The notes beneath the pieces were generated by a model. The model saw nothing but the letters and a program-made list of their open reading frames with translations, searched no databases and was not told the DNA's origin. The position numbers and the translations under genes were made by a program. DNA of 64,000 nt from Winslowiella arboricola (GTDB lineage Bacteria > Pseudomonadota > Gammaproteobacteria > Enterobacterales > Enterobacteriaceae), in the NCBI RefSeq assembly GCF_025527015.1, contig NZ_JAODIM010000030.1, positions 1-64,000 on the forward strand. The letters are read 5' to 3'. Below are positions 22,737 through 32,534 of this stretch, in pieces. Each line of letters starts with the position of its first letter. The stretch's first letter is position 1.

Positions 22737-25013
22737 TTACACAGAAACTTTATTCGCTCGCAGGTTCTGCGCGGCTTTTACCATATTGGCCAGTGCCTGA
22801 CGGGTTTCCGTCCAGCCACGTGTTTTCAGGCCGCAATCCGGATTAACCCACAGACGTTCAACCGGGATACGCTGCGCGGCTTTCAGCAGTAACGCTTCCA
22901 TCCACTCGACGCTGGGTACGTTTGGTGAATGGATGTCATACACGCCAGGACCAATTTCATTCGGATAATCAAAATCTTCAAACGACTCCAGCAGTTCCAT
23001 ATCGGAGCGCGAGGTCTCGATGGTAATCACGTCCGCATCCAGCGCAGCGATAGAAGCCATGATGTCGTTGAACTCGCAGTAACACATATGGGTGTGGATC
23101 TGAGTTTCATCCTGCGCCACCGCGGCGTTCAACCGGAAGGCATCTACTGCCCATGTCAGATAAGCGGCCCACTCGGACTGACGCAGTGGCAGACCTTCAC
23201 GCAACGCTGGCTCATCAATCTGTATAATACCGATACCGGCTGTTTCCAGATCTTCCACTTCATCACGCAGCGCCAGCGCAATCTGTCTGGCGATGGTTTC
23301 ACGTGGCACATCTTCACGCGGGAACGACCAGCACAGAATGGTTACCGGACCGGTCAGCATACCTTTGACCGGTTTTTCGGTCAGTGACTGGGCATATTTA
23401 GCCCACTCAACGGTAATCGCTTCCGGGCGGCTGACGTCGCCGATAATCACCGGCGGTTTAACGCAACGTGAACCGTAGCTCTGCACCCAACCGTTTTGCG
23501 TAAAGACAAAACCATCAAGGTTTTCACCGAAGTATTCCACCATATCATTACGTTCAGCTTCACCATGCACCAGCACATCAAGACCCAGCTGTTCTTGCTC
23601 CGCCACCGCCTGCTTAATATGTTCCGCGATACCGGTGCGATAGTTGTTGCGGTCGAGATTGCCCTTTTTAAAGTCCAGACGCAGGCCGCGAATTTCGGTG
23701 GTCTGCGGGAAAGAGCCGATAGTGGTGGTCGGCCATGCAGGCAGATTAAAACGCTCACGCTGAGCTTTTGCACGCACCTGATAGCAGCTGTCGCGCAGGC
23801 TGTCTTTGCTGGTGATCGCCTTTAAACGCTGGCCTACCGCCGCATTATGGACGCGGGATGAGTGACGACGGGCGCGAATCGGTGCGCTCCAGGCTTCCAG
23901 CGAAGCGGCATCGTTATTGTTCAGAGCCTTAGTCAGCAGTGACAGCTCGCCACACTTTTGCAGGGCGAAGGCGAACCAGCTTTTCACTTCTTCATCAAGG
24001 CGGGTTTCGACACTCAGATCGATTGGGCTGTGCAGCAGTGAACAGGAAGAACCAATCCACAGCTGCTTGCGCTGAGCTGTCAGCGGTTGCAGACGCTCAA
24101 ACCAGCTGCTCAGATCGGCACGCCAGACGTTACGGCCATTAATCACGCCGACAGACAGCAGCCACTCGGCTGGCAGTTTAGCGTTCAGCGCCGCCACATC
24201 GTCTTTACCATGCACCAGGTCAATATGCAGACCATTTACCGGTAATTCACGAATGGTATCGATGTTCTGCCCCACGCTGTCAAAATAGGTGGTCAGCAGC
24301 AGTTTAGTCTGCCCCTGCAACGCATCGTACGCTGGTTTAAAGGCATTCAGCCATTCGGCTGGCAGTTCCAGCAGCAGCGCAGGTTCGTCGATCTGCACCC
24401 ACTCGATACCGCGTTTTGCCAGTTCAGCCAGTACCTGCTGATACACTGGCAGAATCTCTTTTAGCAGGCTCAGGCGATCGAACTGCTCGCCTTTGACTTT
24501 ACCCAGCCACAGATAAGTTACCGGACCTAACAGTACCGGCTTCACGTTATGGCCCAGCGCCAGCGCTTCGTCGACCTCATCCAGTAACTGCGTCCAGCTC
24601 AGTTTAAATTGCTGACCTTTAACGAACTCCGGCACCATGTAGTGATAGTTGGTGTTAAACCATTTGGTCATTTCTGCCGCTGCCGCAGGCTCGCCGGCTG
24701 GTGCACGGCCACGACCGAGGCGGAACAGGGTATCAAGGTCGACCGAACCGTCTTTATTCTGGTGACGCGCCGGGACATTACCCAGCAGCAGGCTGGTGGT
24801 CAGCACGTGATCGTACCAGGCGAAGTCGCCAACCGGCAGCAGATCCACACCGGCCTCTTTCTGTTGCTGCCAGTGACGAGCACGCAGCTCGCGACCCACA
24901 GCCAGTAACTCTTGCTGGGTACTGTTACCCGCCCAGTAGCTCTCTTGCGCTTTCTTTAGTTCGCGACGCAGACCGACGCGGGGAAATCCGAGTGTATGGT
25001 TCAGAATGCTCAT
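22737..25013 (-). CDS. metE: Cobalamin-independent methionine synthase MetE
   Basis: 758 aa (E. coli 753). It transfers the methyl group of 5-methyltetrahydropteroyltri-glutamate to homocysteine without B12. There are two homologous barrels; the zinc ligands are in the C-terminal half: HTHMCYCEF (His and Cys), [10 protein letters not shown] (Glu) and [11 protein letters not shown] (Cys). The N-terminal start [20 protein letters not shown] is conserved. It is divergent from its activator gene metR, with 145 bases between. Confidence 0.98.
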   Translation of the reverse strand: MSILNHTLGFPRVGLRRELKKAQESYWAGNSTQQELLAVGRELRARHWQQQKEAGVDLLPVGDFAWYDHVLTTSLLLGNVPARHQNKDGSVDLDTLFRLGRGRAPAGEPAAAAEMTKWFNTNYHYMVPEFVKGQQFKLSWTQLLDEVDEALALGHNVKPVLLGPVTYLWLGKVKGEQFDRLSLLKEILPVYQQVLAELAKRGIEWVQIDEPALLLELPAEWLNAFKPAYDALQGQTKLLLTTYFDSVGQNIDTIRELPVNGLHIDLVHGKDDVAALNAKLPAEWLLSVGVINGRNVWRADLSSWFERLQPLTAQRKQLWIGSSCSLLHSPIDLSVETRLDEEVKSWFAFALQKCGELSLLTKALNNNDAASLEAWSAPIRARRHSSRVHNAAVGQRLKAITSKDSLRDSCYQVRAKAQRERFNLPAWPTTTIGSFPQTTEIRGLRLDFKKGNLDRNNYRTGIAEHIKQAVAEQEQLGLDVLVHGEAERNDMVEYFGENLDGFVFTQNGWVQSYGSRCVKPPVIIGDVSRPEAITVEWAKYAQSLTEKPVKGMLTGPVTILCWSFPREDVPRETIARQIALALRDEVEDLETAGIGIIQIDEPALREGLPLRQSEWAAYLTWAVDAFRLNAAVAQDETQIHTHMCYCEFNDIMASIAALDADVITIETSRSDMELLESFEDFDYPNEIGPGVYDIHSPNVPSVEWMEALLLKAAQRIPVERLWVNPDCGLKTRGWTETRQALANMVKAAQNLRANKVSV

Positions 25014-25070
25014 ATCTTTGTCCTGAATTAAGAGGATTCAAACCGGGCGGGGAAATTAGCTGATTCATTT

Positions 25071-25086
25071 AGCCGTCCAGATGTTT
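25071..25086. promoter_or_regulatory. Possible tandem MetJ boxes between metE and metR
   Basis: Two adjacent 8-mers, AGCCGTCC and AGATGTTT, each match the MetJ box AGACGTCT at 6 of 8 positions. Two or more contiguous boxes are required for MetJ binding, and a MetJ-controlled metE/metR gap is known in E. coli. A TATAAT at 25094-25099 lies next to them. I did not find a clean MetR palindrome (TGAA-N5-TTCA), so the MetR sites remain unlocated. Confidence 0.45.
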
Positions 25087-25158
25087 ACACCGCTATAATG
25101 TGCAGGTACTGTATGATCCACAAGCGCAAATTGTTCACTATCGATGTGAAGGACTCTC

Positions 25159-26091
25159 ATGATCGAACTCAAACACCTGCGGACGTTGCAGGCCTTAAGG
25201 AATACAGGCTCTCTGGCCGCGGCCGCTGCACAACTGCATCAAACGCAATCGGCGTTATCGCATCAGTTCAGCGATCTGGAGCAGCGTCTCGGCTTTCGTC
25301 TGTTTGTCCGTAAAAGCCAGCCACTGCGCTTTACGCCGCAGGGAGAGATTATGTTGCAGCTGGCGGAACAGGTACTGCCGCAAATTCAGCAGGCGTTACA
25401 AGCCTGTCATGAGCCGCATCAGACCACGCTGCGTATCGCCATTGAGTGCCATAGCTGTATTCAGTGGCTGACGCCGGCACTGGATAATTTCCGTCAGAGC
25501 TGGCCTCAGGTGGTGATGGATTTCAAATCAGGCGTGACTTTTGATCCGCAACCAGCGCTGCAACAGGGCGAACTGGATGTGGTGCTGACGTCCGATATTC
25601 TGCCGCGCAGTGGCCTGCACTATACGCCAATGTTTGATTTTGAAGTGCGTCTGGTGCTGGCGCCGGATCATCCGCTGGCGCAGGCTGAACAGATTTCACC
25701 GGAAGATCTGGCCAGTGAAGTGTTAATGATTTATCCGGTGCAGCGTCAGCGGCTGGATATCTGGCGCCACTTCCTGCAACCGGCAGGCGTCAGTCCGGCG
25801 CTGAAAAGCGTCGATAATACGCTGTTGCTGATTCAGATGGTTGCCGCGCGGATGGGTATTGCCGCCCTGCCACACTGGGTGGTGGAGAGCTTTGAACATC
25901 AGGGATTGATTGTCACCCGCACACTGGGCGAAGGTTTGTGGAGCCGTCTGTATGCGGCGGTGCGCGATGGCGAGCAACGCCAGCCGGTGGTGGAAGCCTT
26001 TGTGCGTTCAGCACGCCAGCATGCCTGCGATCATCTGCCGTTTGTGCGTGATGCCTCGCGTCCGGGCACACAACTGCCGAGTCTGGCGTAA
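25159..26091 (+). CDS. metR: HTH-type transcriptional regulator MetR
   Basis: 310 aa (E. coli 317), LysR family. The N-terminal winged helix-turn-helix includes [21 protein letters not shown] (about 16-36). The rest is the periplasmic-binding-like effector domain. MetR activates metE, metA and others with homocysteine as coeffector, and represses itself. Divergent arrangement with metE is the standard regulator-target layout. A single REP palindrome directly follows its stop codon. Confidence 0.97.
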   Translation: MIELKHLRTLQALRNTGSLAAAAAQLHQTQSALSHQFSDLEQRLGFRLFVRKSQPLRFTPQGEIMLQLAEQVLPQIQQALQACHEPHQTTLRIAIECHSCIQWLTPALDNFRQSWPQVVMDFKSGVTFDPQPALQQGELDVVLTSDILPRSGLHYTPMFDFEVRLVLAPDHPLAQAEQISPEDLASEVLMIYPVQRQRLDIWRHFLQPAGVSPALKSVDNTLLLIQMVAARMGIAALPHWVVESFEHQGLIVTRTLGEGLWSRLYAAVRDGEQRQPVVEAFVRSARQHACDHLPFVRDASRPGTQLPSLA

Positions 26092-26111
26092 GGGCGGCGT
26101 TCTCGCCGGCC
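26092..26111. repeat. Single degenerate REP palindrome after metR
   Basis: GGGCGGCG-TTCT-CGCCGGCC begins one base after the metR stop codon. It is one imperfect copy of the motif that is paired at 7749-7808 and 10915-10980. It may protect the metR mRNA 3' end. Confidence 0.6.
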
Positions 26112-26209
26112 GTGCCAATGAACGATGCCACTGGCTAACAGCGCTGCAACTTCAGAACCAATGTGTATAATGCGCCACATTGCATTTTATTAACTGAAGA
26201 GATTTCACT

Positions 26210-26686
26210 ATGACCAACAACGACGTGTTACGCAGCGTGCGCTACATGCTGAATATGAGTGACGCTAAAATGGTCGAGACACTGGCGCTGGCGGAGAGCG
26301 AAGCCACTGTCGAAGAGATGCAGAGCTTTCTGAAAAAAGATGAGGAAGAGGGTTTTCGCGCCTGTCCTGACGTGCTAATGGGCTATTTCCTTAACGGCCT
26401 GATTTTCTCACTGCGCGGTAAAAGCGAAGAGGCTCCGGTGCCCTCCGTTGAGCGCAAGATGACCAACAATATCATGCTGAAAAAGCTGCGTGTGGCGTTT
26501 AACCTGAAAACCACCGATATCACCGAAATTCTGCAACTGGCTGATTTTTCGGTGTCACAGGCGGAAATTGGTGCCATCTTCCGCAAACCTGGCCATAAAA
26601 ACTATCGCGAGTGCGGCGATCAGATCCTGCGCAACTTCTTAAAAGGGCTGACGATGAAAATCCGCCCGGTTGCCGGCAAAGCCTGA
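26210..26686 (+). CDS. yehS: DUF1456 family protein YehS
   Basis: 158 aa (E. coli YehS about 156). It consists of two DUF1456 repeats of about 65 residues: LRSVRYMLNMSDAKMVETL... at 8-70 and LKKLRVAFNLKTTDITEIL... at 86-150, each ending in a conserved [FY]L-x-GL segment. No biochemical function is known. In E. coli the gene maps far away (yeh region), so its position between metR and bioP is a genome rearrangement. SD GAAGAG precedes ATG 26210. A 9-bp GC hairpin follows. Confidence 0.9.
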   Translation: MTNNDVLRSVRYMLNMSDAKMVETLALAESEATVEEMQSFLKKDEEEGFRACPDVLMGYFLNGLIFSLRGKSEEAPVPSVERKMTNNIMLKKLRVAFNLKTTDITEILQLADFSVSQAEIGAIFRKPGHKNYRECGDQILRNFLKGLTMKIRPVAGKA

Positions 26687-26692
26687 CCGATC

Positions 26693-26715
26693 GCGGAGCG
26701 GTCTACCCGCTCCGC
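26693..26715. terminator. Hairpin between convergent yehS and bioP
   Basis: GCGGAGCGG at 26693-26701 and CCGCTCCGC at 26707-26715 form a perfect 9-bp stem with a 5-base loop. It starts 7 bases after the yehS stop and ends 11 bases before the bioP stop on the other strand. No U-run on either side. A shared terminator is the simplest reading. Confidence 0.6.
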
Positions 26716-26725
26716 TGGCCGTTGC

Positions 26726-27589
26726 CTACACCCCGACCTGCTTACCGATAATCCAGCGTTTATGCACCCACAGTGAGGCGCAAATCACCGCCGCGCCAAT
26801 AATAAAACTGCTCCAGTGCGGTTGCTGTTGCCAGATTGCCAGATTCACCAGCAGACCGGCCGGGACATGCATATTGTTCATGATCCCCAGCGTCCCCGCA
26901 TCCACCTGGGTCGCGCCGTAGTTCCACATAAAATAGCCCAGCCCTGAAGCCACTACGCCCAGCCAGATCAGAATGCCCCACTGCAACGAGGTGGTCGGCA
27001 GTTTGTTCGCATTGCCCCACAGGCTCCAGGCGACAATCGCCACTATCGCCGCGCCCATATAGAACCACGAGAAGGCGGTATGCTGCGGCATCGGTCGCAC
27101 TTCCTGCAAACGCTTGTAACCCACCATACCGATGGCAAAACAGATATTTGCCAGCTGCACCAGCATCAGGCCGAACCAGAAGTGGTCGCTGACTTTGTCA
27201 TAACGAATAATCGCCGCACCCAGTACCGCCAGCAGCGCGCTGAGCGCATAGCCCGGACGGATACCGCGCCCGCTCAGCAGATCGTAAATCAGCGTGATAT
27301 ACAGCGGCGTCAGCACGGTAAACAGCAGGAATTCTGACACGCTGAGATAGATATACGCCTGGAAGCTGAACAGATACATAATCCCCAGCTGCATTGCGCC
27401 TGCCACCATATACAGCAGCAGCGTCGACAGCTTATGGCCACGCCAGCGCAGAAATGGCAGAAACACCAGCGCTGCCAGTCCGACGCGCATCAGCACCGAA
27501 AACCAGCTATCAACCTGCCCTGCCAGATACTCGCCAATCAGACTAAATGAAAACGCCCAAAGAATGGTGGTGATAATCAGTAATGCCAC
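26726..27589 (-). CDS. bioP: Biotin transporter BioP (YigM), DMT superfamily
   Basis: 287 aa from GTG 27589, which aligns with the start MALLIITTILWAF of E. coli YigM; an in-frame GTG at 27598 is the alternative, and neither has a strong SD. It is a ten-helix EamA/DMT-type inner-membrane protein with the duplicated five-helix unit. The E. coli homologue is the biotin importer. Conserved stretches are FLRWRGHKL, LTPLYITLIYDL, and GATQVDAGTLGIMNNMHVP. In E. coli it lies next to metR; here yehS is inserted between. Confidence 0.9.
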   Translation of the reverse strand: MALLIITTILWAFSFSLIGEYLAGQVDSWFSVLMRVGLAALVFLPFLRWRGHKLSTLLLYMVAGAMQLGIMYLFSFQAYIYLSVSEFLLFTVLTPLYITLIYDLLSGRGIRPGYALSALLAVLGAAIIRYDKVSDHFWFGLMLVQLANICFAIGMVGYKRLQEVRPMPQHTAFSWFYMGAAIVAIVAWSLWGNANKLPTTSLQWGILIWLGVVASGLGYFMWNYGATQVDAGTLGIMNNMHVPAGLLVNLAIWQQQPHWSSFIIGAAVICASLWVHKRWIIGKQVGV

Positions 27590-27688
27590 AGTAAGCACTC
27601 GTCAAAAAAAGGAGAGGCTAGTGTAACCGATTGCTGTCAGCCAGCAGCAACTTCGTGGTTGACAACTGAACAGATAAGCAACAAATAA

Positions 27689-27708
27689 AATGTTGGTTTG
27701 AGAACGTT
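27689..27708 (+). promoter_or_regulatory. GlpR-like operator upstream of glpT
   Basis: The 20 bases here match the GlpR consensus (W-ATGTTCG-W-T-W-W-CGAACAT-W) at 16 of 20 positions, with the inner halves ATGTTGG and AGAACGT. A TTGACA hexamer follows at 27719-27724. In E. coli glpTQ is repressed by GlpR and induced by glycerol-3-phosphate, so an operator here is expected. Confidence 0.62.
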
Positions 27709-27750
27709 TTGGCTATTATTGACACAAAATTGTAATAAAACTGAAACATT

Positions 27751-27766
27751 TGCGTGGTTACTCACA
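27751..27766 (+). promoter_or_regulatory. Possible CRP site upstream of glpT
   Basis: TGCGT-GGTTAC-TCACA keeps 8 of 10 CRP core bases, with a perfect right half-site. It lies 80 bases before the glpT start. E. coli glpT is CRP-activated. The exact promoter is not identified, so its position relative to the start of transcription is unknown. Confidence 0.45.
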
Positions 27767-27792
27767 GTCCGGAATCGCTTTTGCTCCTATTC

Positions 27793-27812
27793 TTTGCGCG
27801 AAATGGAACATT
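27793..27812 (+). promoter_or_regulatory. Second GlpR-like operator in the glpT leader
   Basis: A 20-base window matches the GlpR consensus at 15 positions, with a good right half GGAACATT. It ends 33 bases before the glpT start codon. Multiple operators are the rule for GlpR-controlled genes in E. coli. Weaker than the first site. Confidence 0.42.
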
Positions 27813-27845
27813 TACAGCGGCGAAAACGACCATCGGAGTCTTTTT

Positions 27846-29195
27846 ATGTTGAGTATTTTTAAACCTGCACCACACCAGGCACGCGTAGCAGATGAACGCG
27901 TCGATCCACTCTACCGTCGCCTGCGCTGGCAGATTTTTCTGGGGATCTTTTTCGGTTACGCCGCTTACTATCTGGTACGCAAAAACTTTGCGCTGGCGAT
28001 GCCTTATCTGGTTGAACAGGGTTTCTCGCGTGGCGACCTTGGCTTCGCGCTGTCGGGTATCTCGATCGCTTACGGTTTCTCTAAATTTATTATGGGTTCG
28101 GTTTCGGATCGCTCGAATCCGCGCGTATTTCTGCCCGCCGGTTTGATTCTGGCGGCCGTGGTGATGCTGATTATGGGCTTTGTCCCCTGGGCCACCTCCA
28201 GCATTATGATTATGTTTGTGCTGCTGTTTATCTGCGGCTGGTTTCAGGGAATGGGCTGGCCGCCGTGCGGGCGCACCATGGTGCACTGGTGGTCACAGAA
28301 AGAGCGCGGCGGCATCGTTTCGGTATGGAACTGCGCGCACAATGTCGGCGGCGGTATTCCGCCACTGCTGTTTTTGCTCGGTATGGCGTGGTTTAACGAC
28401 TGGAAAGCGGCGCTCTATATGCCCGCCTTTGGCGCCATCATTATCGCCTTTATCGCCTTCGCGCTGATGCGTGATACCCCACAAGCCTGCGGACTGCCGC
28501 CGATTGAGGAGTATAAAAACGACTATCCGGTAGATTACAGCGATAAGCACGAAGAAGAGCTGACCGCGAAGCAGATCTTTATGCAGTACGTGTTACCCAA
28601 CAAACTGCTGTGGTATATCGCGCTGGCAAACGTGTTTGTGTATCTGCTGCGCTACGGCATTCTCGACTGGTCACCGACCTATCTGAAAGAGGTAAAACAC
28701 TTCTCGCTGGATAAATCCTCGTGGGCCTATTTCCTGTATGAGTACGCAGGGATCCCCGGCACGCTGCTGTGCGGCTGGATGTCAGATAAGGTGTTTAAAG
28801 GCAATCGCGGCGCCACCGGCGTGTTCTTTATGGTGCTGGTCACTATCGCCACCGTGGTCTACTGGATGAACCCGGCGGGTAATCCTGGGGTGGATATGGC
28901 CTGCATGATTATTATCGGCTTCCTGATTTACGGTCCGGTAATGCTGATTGGTCTGCATGCACTGGAGCTGGCGCCGAAGAAAGCGGCCGGAACGGCGGCA
29001 GGCTTTACCGGGTTGTTTGGCTATCTCGGCGGATCGGTCGCGGCCAGCGCCATTGTCGGCTATACCGTTGACTACTTCGGCTGGAACGGCGGCTTTATTA
29101 TTATGGTCGGCGGCTGCGTGCTGGCGGTGATCCTGCTTATCATGACCATGCTGAGCGAGAACAAACATAAGCAGCAGATGAATCAGGCATCATAA
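27846..29195 (+). CDS. glpT: Glycerol-3-phosphate transporter GlpT
   Basis: 449 aa from ATG 27846, about the length of E. coli GlpT (452). It is an MFS antiporter exchanging glycerol-3-phosphate for phosphate, and also the fosfomycin entry route. It has twelve transmembrane helices; diagnostic stretches include [26 protein letters not shown] with the substrate-binding Arg, [19 protein letters not shown] and [20 protein letters not shown]. Translation from TTG 27750 would add 32 residues that do not look like GlpT. In E. coli it sits beside glpQ and opposite glpABC; here it stands alone between bioP and yigL, with GlpR-like operators upstream. Confidence 0.96.
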   Translation: MLSIFKPAPHQARVADERVDPLYRRLRWQIFLGIFFGYAAYYLVRKNFALAMPYLVEQGFSRGDLGFALSGISIAYGFSKFIMGSVSDRSNPRVFLPAGLILAAVVMLIMGFVPWATSSIMIMFVLLFICGWFQGMGWPPCGRTMVHWWSQKERGGIVSVWNCAHNVGGGIPPLLFLLGMAWFNDWKAALYMPAFGAIIIAFIAFALMRDTPQACGLPPIEEYKNDYPVDYSDKHEEELTAKQIFMQYVLPNKLLWYIALANVFVYLLRYGILDWSPTYLKEVKHFSLDKSSWAYFLYEYAGIPGTLLCGWMSDKVFKGNRGATGVFFMVLVTIATVVYWMNPAGNPGVDMACMIIIGFLIYGPVMLIGLHALELAPKKAAGTAAGFTGLFGYLGGSVAASAIVGYTVDYFGWNGGFIIMVGGCVLAVILLIMTMLSENKHKQQMNQAS

Positions 29196-29200
29196 ACAGC

Positions 29201-29224
29201 GATGGCCAGCGACTGCTGGCCATC
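29201..29224. terminator. Hairpin between convergent glpT and yigL
   Basis: GATGGCCAGC-GACT-GCTGGCCATC forms a perfect 10-bp stem, 5 bases after the glpT stop and 8 bases after the yigL stop on the opposite strand. There is no U-run. Its symmetric position suggests it serves both transcripts. Confidence 0.65.
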
Positions 29225-29232
29225 CGCCATCA

Positions 29233-30033
29233 CTAAGCCAGTAACAGCTTACGTAAATAGTGCGGCACTGCATCATCAGCATTGCTGCCTATCACTTCCA
29301 GTTCCGGCAGCAGATCTTTCAGGCGCTGATGCGCATTGCTCATAATGCAACCCTTGCCCGCCATCGCCAGCATCTCTTTATCATTCAGGCCATCACCAAA
29401 AGAGATACACTCTTTCAGCGAGTAACCGAGCGTTTTCGATACTGCTTCGAGCGCATGCCCTTTCGACACTCCACCAGCCATCACTTCCAGGCAGGTCGGG
29501 AAGGAGAAGCTGACATTCACCCGGTCGCCCCAGCGCGCCAGAATCGCCTGCTCCAGCGGCAACAGCACATCGGGATCATCACAGGTGAAGAACACCTTGC
29601 TGACGCCAGTGGTGTCGAGCATGCCCGGTTCAAACAGCTGGTAGTTAAAAATCGACTCACGGAAAAAACGCTTCTCTTCCGGGCGGTGGCGATTAAGGAA
29701 CCACTCATCGTCGCGGTAAACATTCGTGAGGATATCCTGATCGTTATATTTAATCGCAAACAGATCGTTGGCGATATCAGCATCAAGATTATGGCTGAAC
29801 ACCAGCTCACCGGCGCTATTGTGTACGCGCGCGCCGTTCGAGGTAATCATATAAGCATCGATTTCCAGATTATCGCGCATCTGGGAGACATCGATATGGT
29901 GACGTCCGGTAGCAAATACGAAGTGGACGCCGCGCTCAGTGAGTAACTTCAGTGTCTCTTTGGTGTAAGGCGTCAGTCTGTGATCGGGCGACAACAGCGT
30001 GCCGTCGAGATCGGATGCGACAACGTAATACAT
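29233..30033 (-). CDS. yigL: HAD-family sugar/pyridoxal phosphatase YigL
   Basis: 266 aa, equal to E. coli YigL. Cof-type haloacid dehalogenase phosphatase: motif I DLDGTLLS (nucleophile Asp), motif II TSNGA, the C2 cap in the middle, Lys in GGVSKGHAL and motif IV FGDGLNDKEML. E. coli YigL dephosphorylates pyridoxal phosphate and sugar phosphates; it is also up-regulated by the small RNA SgrS during phosphosugar stress through processed pldB-yigL mRNA. Here pldB lies 66 bases upstream on the same strand, so the same bicistronic logic is possible. Confidence 0.96.
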   Translation of the reverse strand: MYYVVASDLDGTLLSPDHRLTPYTKETLKLLTERGVHFVFATGRHHIDVSQMRDNLEIDAYMITSNGARVHNSAGELVFSHNLDADIANDLFAIKYNDQDILTNVYRDDEWFLNRHRPEEKRFFRESIFNYQLFEPGMLDTTGVSKVFFTCDDPDVLLPLEQAILARWGDRVNVSFSFPTCLEVMAGGVSKGHALEAVSKTLGYSLKECISFGDGLNDKEMLAMAGKGCIMSNAHQRLKDLLPELEVIGSNADDAVPHYLRKLLLA

Positions 30034-30099
30034 AATGCTTTCAAACCTCTGGTTAGAAAAAGTAACCGGGCGTGCCCGGGAGAAATCTGAGTCATGTTG

Positions 30100-31092
30100 C
30101 TAACTATGCCGTTCGAAAAACTCCACGATGGCATCTAAGGCTTCGGCGCGCATATCGTCTCTTTCAAACAAGATCTCATGACGCGCGCCAGCGATAACCC
30201 GAGGTTTACCCCCTTCACAGGGATGGCCTGCGGCATTCATTGCCTTACAGAACAGATCCTGACAGCGATTATCGACGATTTTATCGTCCGCCGCTTGCAG
30301 CAGCAAAATCGGCGTATGGATATCAGCGACTTTGGTTAAAATATTTTGTCCGGCCAGCACCCCTTCACGCACCCAGTGATAGGTCGGGCCGCCGACACGC
30401 AGGCCGGGATCGTCGGCATAAAAACGCAAATTGCGGCGATAGCGCTCGCGGCTGTGGGTCAGCGTGTTGATGCCGAACGGACGGGCGCGCCACTTGCCGG
30501 TACCCAGCGCATAGCCTTCGCGGATCGCCGGGCGTTTCTCCGCCCAGTTGAGAATGCGGCTCGCCATCCAGGCGGGCATCGGTAAGTAAATGCCGAACAT
30601 CGGCGAAGCCAGCACTGCAGCATCAAACGCCTGCGCATGGCGCGCCAGCAGCAGCGCCAGAATCGCGCCGCCCATCGAATGCGCCAGCGCATAGCGTTGG
30701 CGATACTCACTGTCAGCAATTTCCCGCTGCCACAGCGCTTCTAAATCATCGACGTAGTGGCTGAACTCCGCCACATGTCCGCGGTGGGAATCCTGCAACA
30801 GGCGCCCGGATCGTCCCTGACCGCGGTGATCGATAATGATCACGTCATAGCCGCAGTGGAACAGATCGTAGGCCAGTTCGGGGTATTTTACGTAACTCTC
30901 GATACGTCCCGGCACCAGCAGGATCACCTTATCATGCTGTGGCGAGGTAAAACGTACATAGCGAATAGGGACGTTTTCGACACCCTCGAACTCACGCTCC
31001 TCACGGCGGTGCCAGAAATCGAGCAGCGGTCCGGTGGCGAATGCGGCGAATGCCTTCTCACGGGTTGGCCAGCCATTTTTATGCTTTGTCAT
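30100..31092 (-). CDS. pldB: Lysophospholipase L2 PldB
   Basis: 330 aa from ATG 31092; a TTG two codons earlier opens the frame but the ATG is preceded by GGAATTC. E. coli PldB is 340 aa. It is an alpha/beta hydrolase acting on lysophospholipids at the inner membrane. Visible are DHRGQGRSGR, the nucleophile elbow LAHSMGGAI (Ser), LLQAADDKIVDNR (Asp) and GARHEILFE (His). It is upstream of yigL on the minus strand and divergent from rhtB across 114 bases. Confidence 0.95.
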   Translation of the reverse strand: MTKHKNGWPTREKAFAAFATGPLLDFWHRREEREFEGVENVPIRYVRFTSPQHDKVILLVPGRIESYVKYPELAYDLFHCGYDVIIIDHRGQGRSGRLLQDSHRGHVAEFSHYVDDLEALWQREIADSEYRQRYALAHSMGGAILALLLARHAQAFDAAVLASPMFGIYLPMPAWMASRILNWAEKRPAIREGYALGTGKWRARPFGINTLTHSRERYRRNLRFYADDPGLRVGGPTYHWVREGVLAGQNILTKVADIHTPILLLQAADDKIVDNRCQDLFCKAMNAAGHPCEGGKPRVIAGARHEILFERDDMRAEALDAIVEFFERHS

Positions 31093-31206
31093 CGGCAAGA
31101 ATTCCGCAAAAAATTGTCGATGCCATAACCAGTCGTGCGGGCCATAGCAGATCGTTCCACAATGTCGTATTGTGTCATAATTCTGCGTATTCAGGGAGTT
31201 TTACCC

Positions 31207-31830
31207 ATGACCATCGAATGGTGGCTGACCTATCTTTTAACCACCAGCATCCTCAGTCTGTCGCCAGGTTCAGGGGCGATCAATACCATGAGTACCGGTA
31301 TCAGTCATGGCTATCGCGGTGCGGTGGCGTCAATTTCTGGTTTGCAGGTCGGGCTTTCGCTGCATATTCTGCTGGTCGGCATTGGTCTTGGCGCGCTGTT
31401 TTCCCAGTCGCTGCTGGCATTTGAAATTCTGAAATGGGCCGGGGCGGCTTATCTGATCTGGCTGGGTATTCAGCAGTGGCGTTCCGCCGGAGCCATCGAT
31501 CTGAATGCGGTTTCGCAAGCGATGCCACGTCGTCGCCTGTTTAAACGCGCGGTGCTGGTGAATCTGACCAATCCAAAGAGCATTGTGTTTCTCGCCGCCC
31601 TGTTTCCACAATTTATTATCCCGCATCAGCCGCAGGCATTGCAGTATCTGGTGCTGGGCGTTACCACGGTCGCGGTCGATATTATCGTGATGATCGGTTA
31701 TGCCACCTTAGCGACCCGTATTGCCGGGTGGATTAAGGGGCCACGTCAGATGAAATTGCTGAACCGTATTTTTGGCGGGATGTTTATGGCGATTGGCGCA
31801 CTGCTGGCAACAGCGCGCAGAGTGGCGTAA
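31207..31830 (+). CDS. rhtB: Homoserine/homoserine lactone efflux protein RhtB
   Basis: 207 aa from ATG 31207, preceded by GGGAG. LysE/RhtB-family inner-membrane exporter with about six hydrophobic segments. The family signature [15 protein letters not shown] is at 19-33 and [18 protein letters not shown] lies mid-protein. The E. coli homologue exports homoserine and its lactone. It converges on its paralogue rhtC, with one REP palindrome in between. Confidence 0.96.
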   Translation: MTIEWWLTYLLTTSILSLSPGSGAINTMSTGISHGYRGAVASISGLQVGLSLHILLVGIGLGALFSQSLLAFEILKWAGAAYLIWLGIQQWRSAGAIDLNAVSQAMPRRRLFKRAVLVNLTNPKSIVFLAALFPQFIIPHQPQALQYLVLGVTTVAVDIIVMIGYATLATRIAGWIKGPRQMKLLNRIFGGMFMAIGALLATARRVA

Positions 31831-31839
31831 GCCATTGCA

Positions 31840-31861
31840 CGGGCGGCGAGAATGCCGCCCG
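31840..31861. repeat. Single REP palindrome between rhtB and rhtC
   Basis: CGGGCGGCG-AGAA-TGCCGCCCG is one copy of the REP-like motif, nine bases after rhtB and seven before the rhtC stop. It lies in the gap between convergent genes, like the paired elements near fadA and rfaH. Confidence 0.7.
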
Positions 31862-31868
31862 TCGCGGA

Positions 31869-32492
31869 TTAACGCGAGATGATAAGATGAATGCCAAATC
31901 CGGCAAAGAGTACGCCCGCCGTACCATCGATCCATTTCGCCATACGCTGATATCCGCGGCGCACCGCCGGGAGCGCAAAGACACAGGCCACCAGACTAAA
32001 CCAGCAGAACGTCTCAAGAATAATCAGTATAAACAATCCCCAGCGCTCAGCAGCGCCCACGTCATCGCCAACAAACAGCGAAAACACGCTACCAAAGTAG
32101 ATGACTGCTTTGGGATTCGACAGATTGGTGAGAAAGCCTTTTAAGAAGCTGCGACCATGGCGGGATAGCTCCACCTGCGCTTCCGTCTGCACCGGTTGCT
32201 GATGTTGCTGACGCGCAGAGCGCAGCAGCTGCCAGCCCATCCACAGCAGATAGAGTCCGCCGCCAACCATAATAATCTGATGCAGCCAGGCCATTTTCTG
32301 CAGAATCAGATGCAGGCCCATCAGCGCGACACCCGCCCACACCACAATCCCCAGCGAAATTCCCAGTACACCCAGCATCGCCTCTTTGCGCGAGCGGCTG
32401 GCGGCAGTTTGTGACACGAAGAAGAAGTCCGGTCCCGGGCTCATCAGTGCAATAAGATGCACCGACGCCACGGTAAGAAAGAGTATTAACAT
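31869..32492 (-). CDS. rhtC: Threonine efflux protein RhtC
   Basis: 207 aa, similar to E. coli RhtC (206). LysE/RhtB-family exporter, here with ALMSPGPDFFFVSQTAASRSRKEA (split motif at 14-37) and LTNLSNPKAVIYFGSVFSLFVG in the second half. It exports threonine. It lies 42 bases downstream of recQ on the same strand, as in E. coli, and faces rhtB. Confidence 0.96.
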   Translation of the reverse strand: MLILFLTVASVHLIALMSPGPDFFFVSQTAASRSRKEAMLGVLGISLGIVVWAGVALMGLHLILQKMAWLHQIIMVGGGLYLLWMGWQLLRSARQQHQQPVQTEAQVELSRHGRSFLKGFLTNLSNPKAVIYFGSVFSLFVGDDVGAAERWGLFILIILETFCWFSLVACVFALPAVRRGYQRMAKWIDGTAGVLFAGFGIHLIISR

Positions 32493-32534
32493 TGAGGTTC
32501 CATCCTGTAAACGTTAGATTTTTTAGCGGATAAT

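Noticed and set aside
25014-25158. MetR binding palindrome between metE and metR
   Set aside because: TGAA and TTCA words occur but with 9-base rather than 5-base spacing; not supported.
27750-27845. N-terminal extension of glpT from TTG 27750
   Set aside because: The 32 extra residues are not GlpT-like and the ATG at 27846 matches the known start; the region holds regulatory sites.
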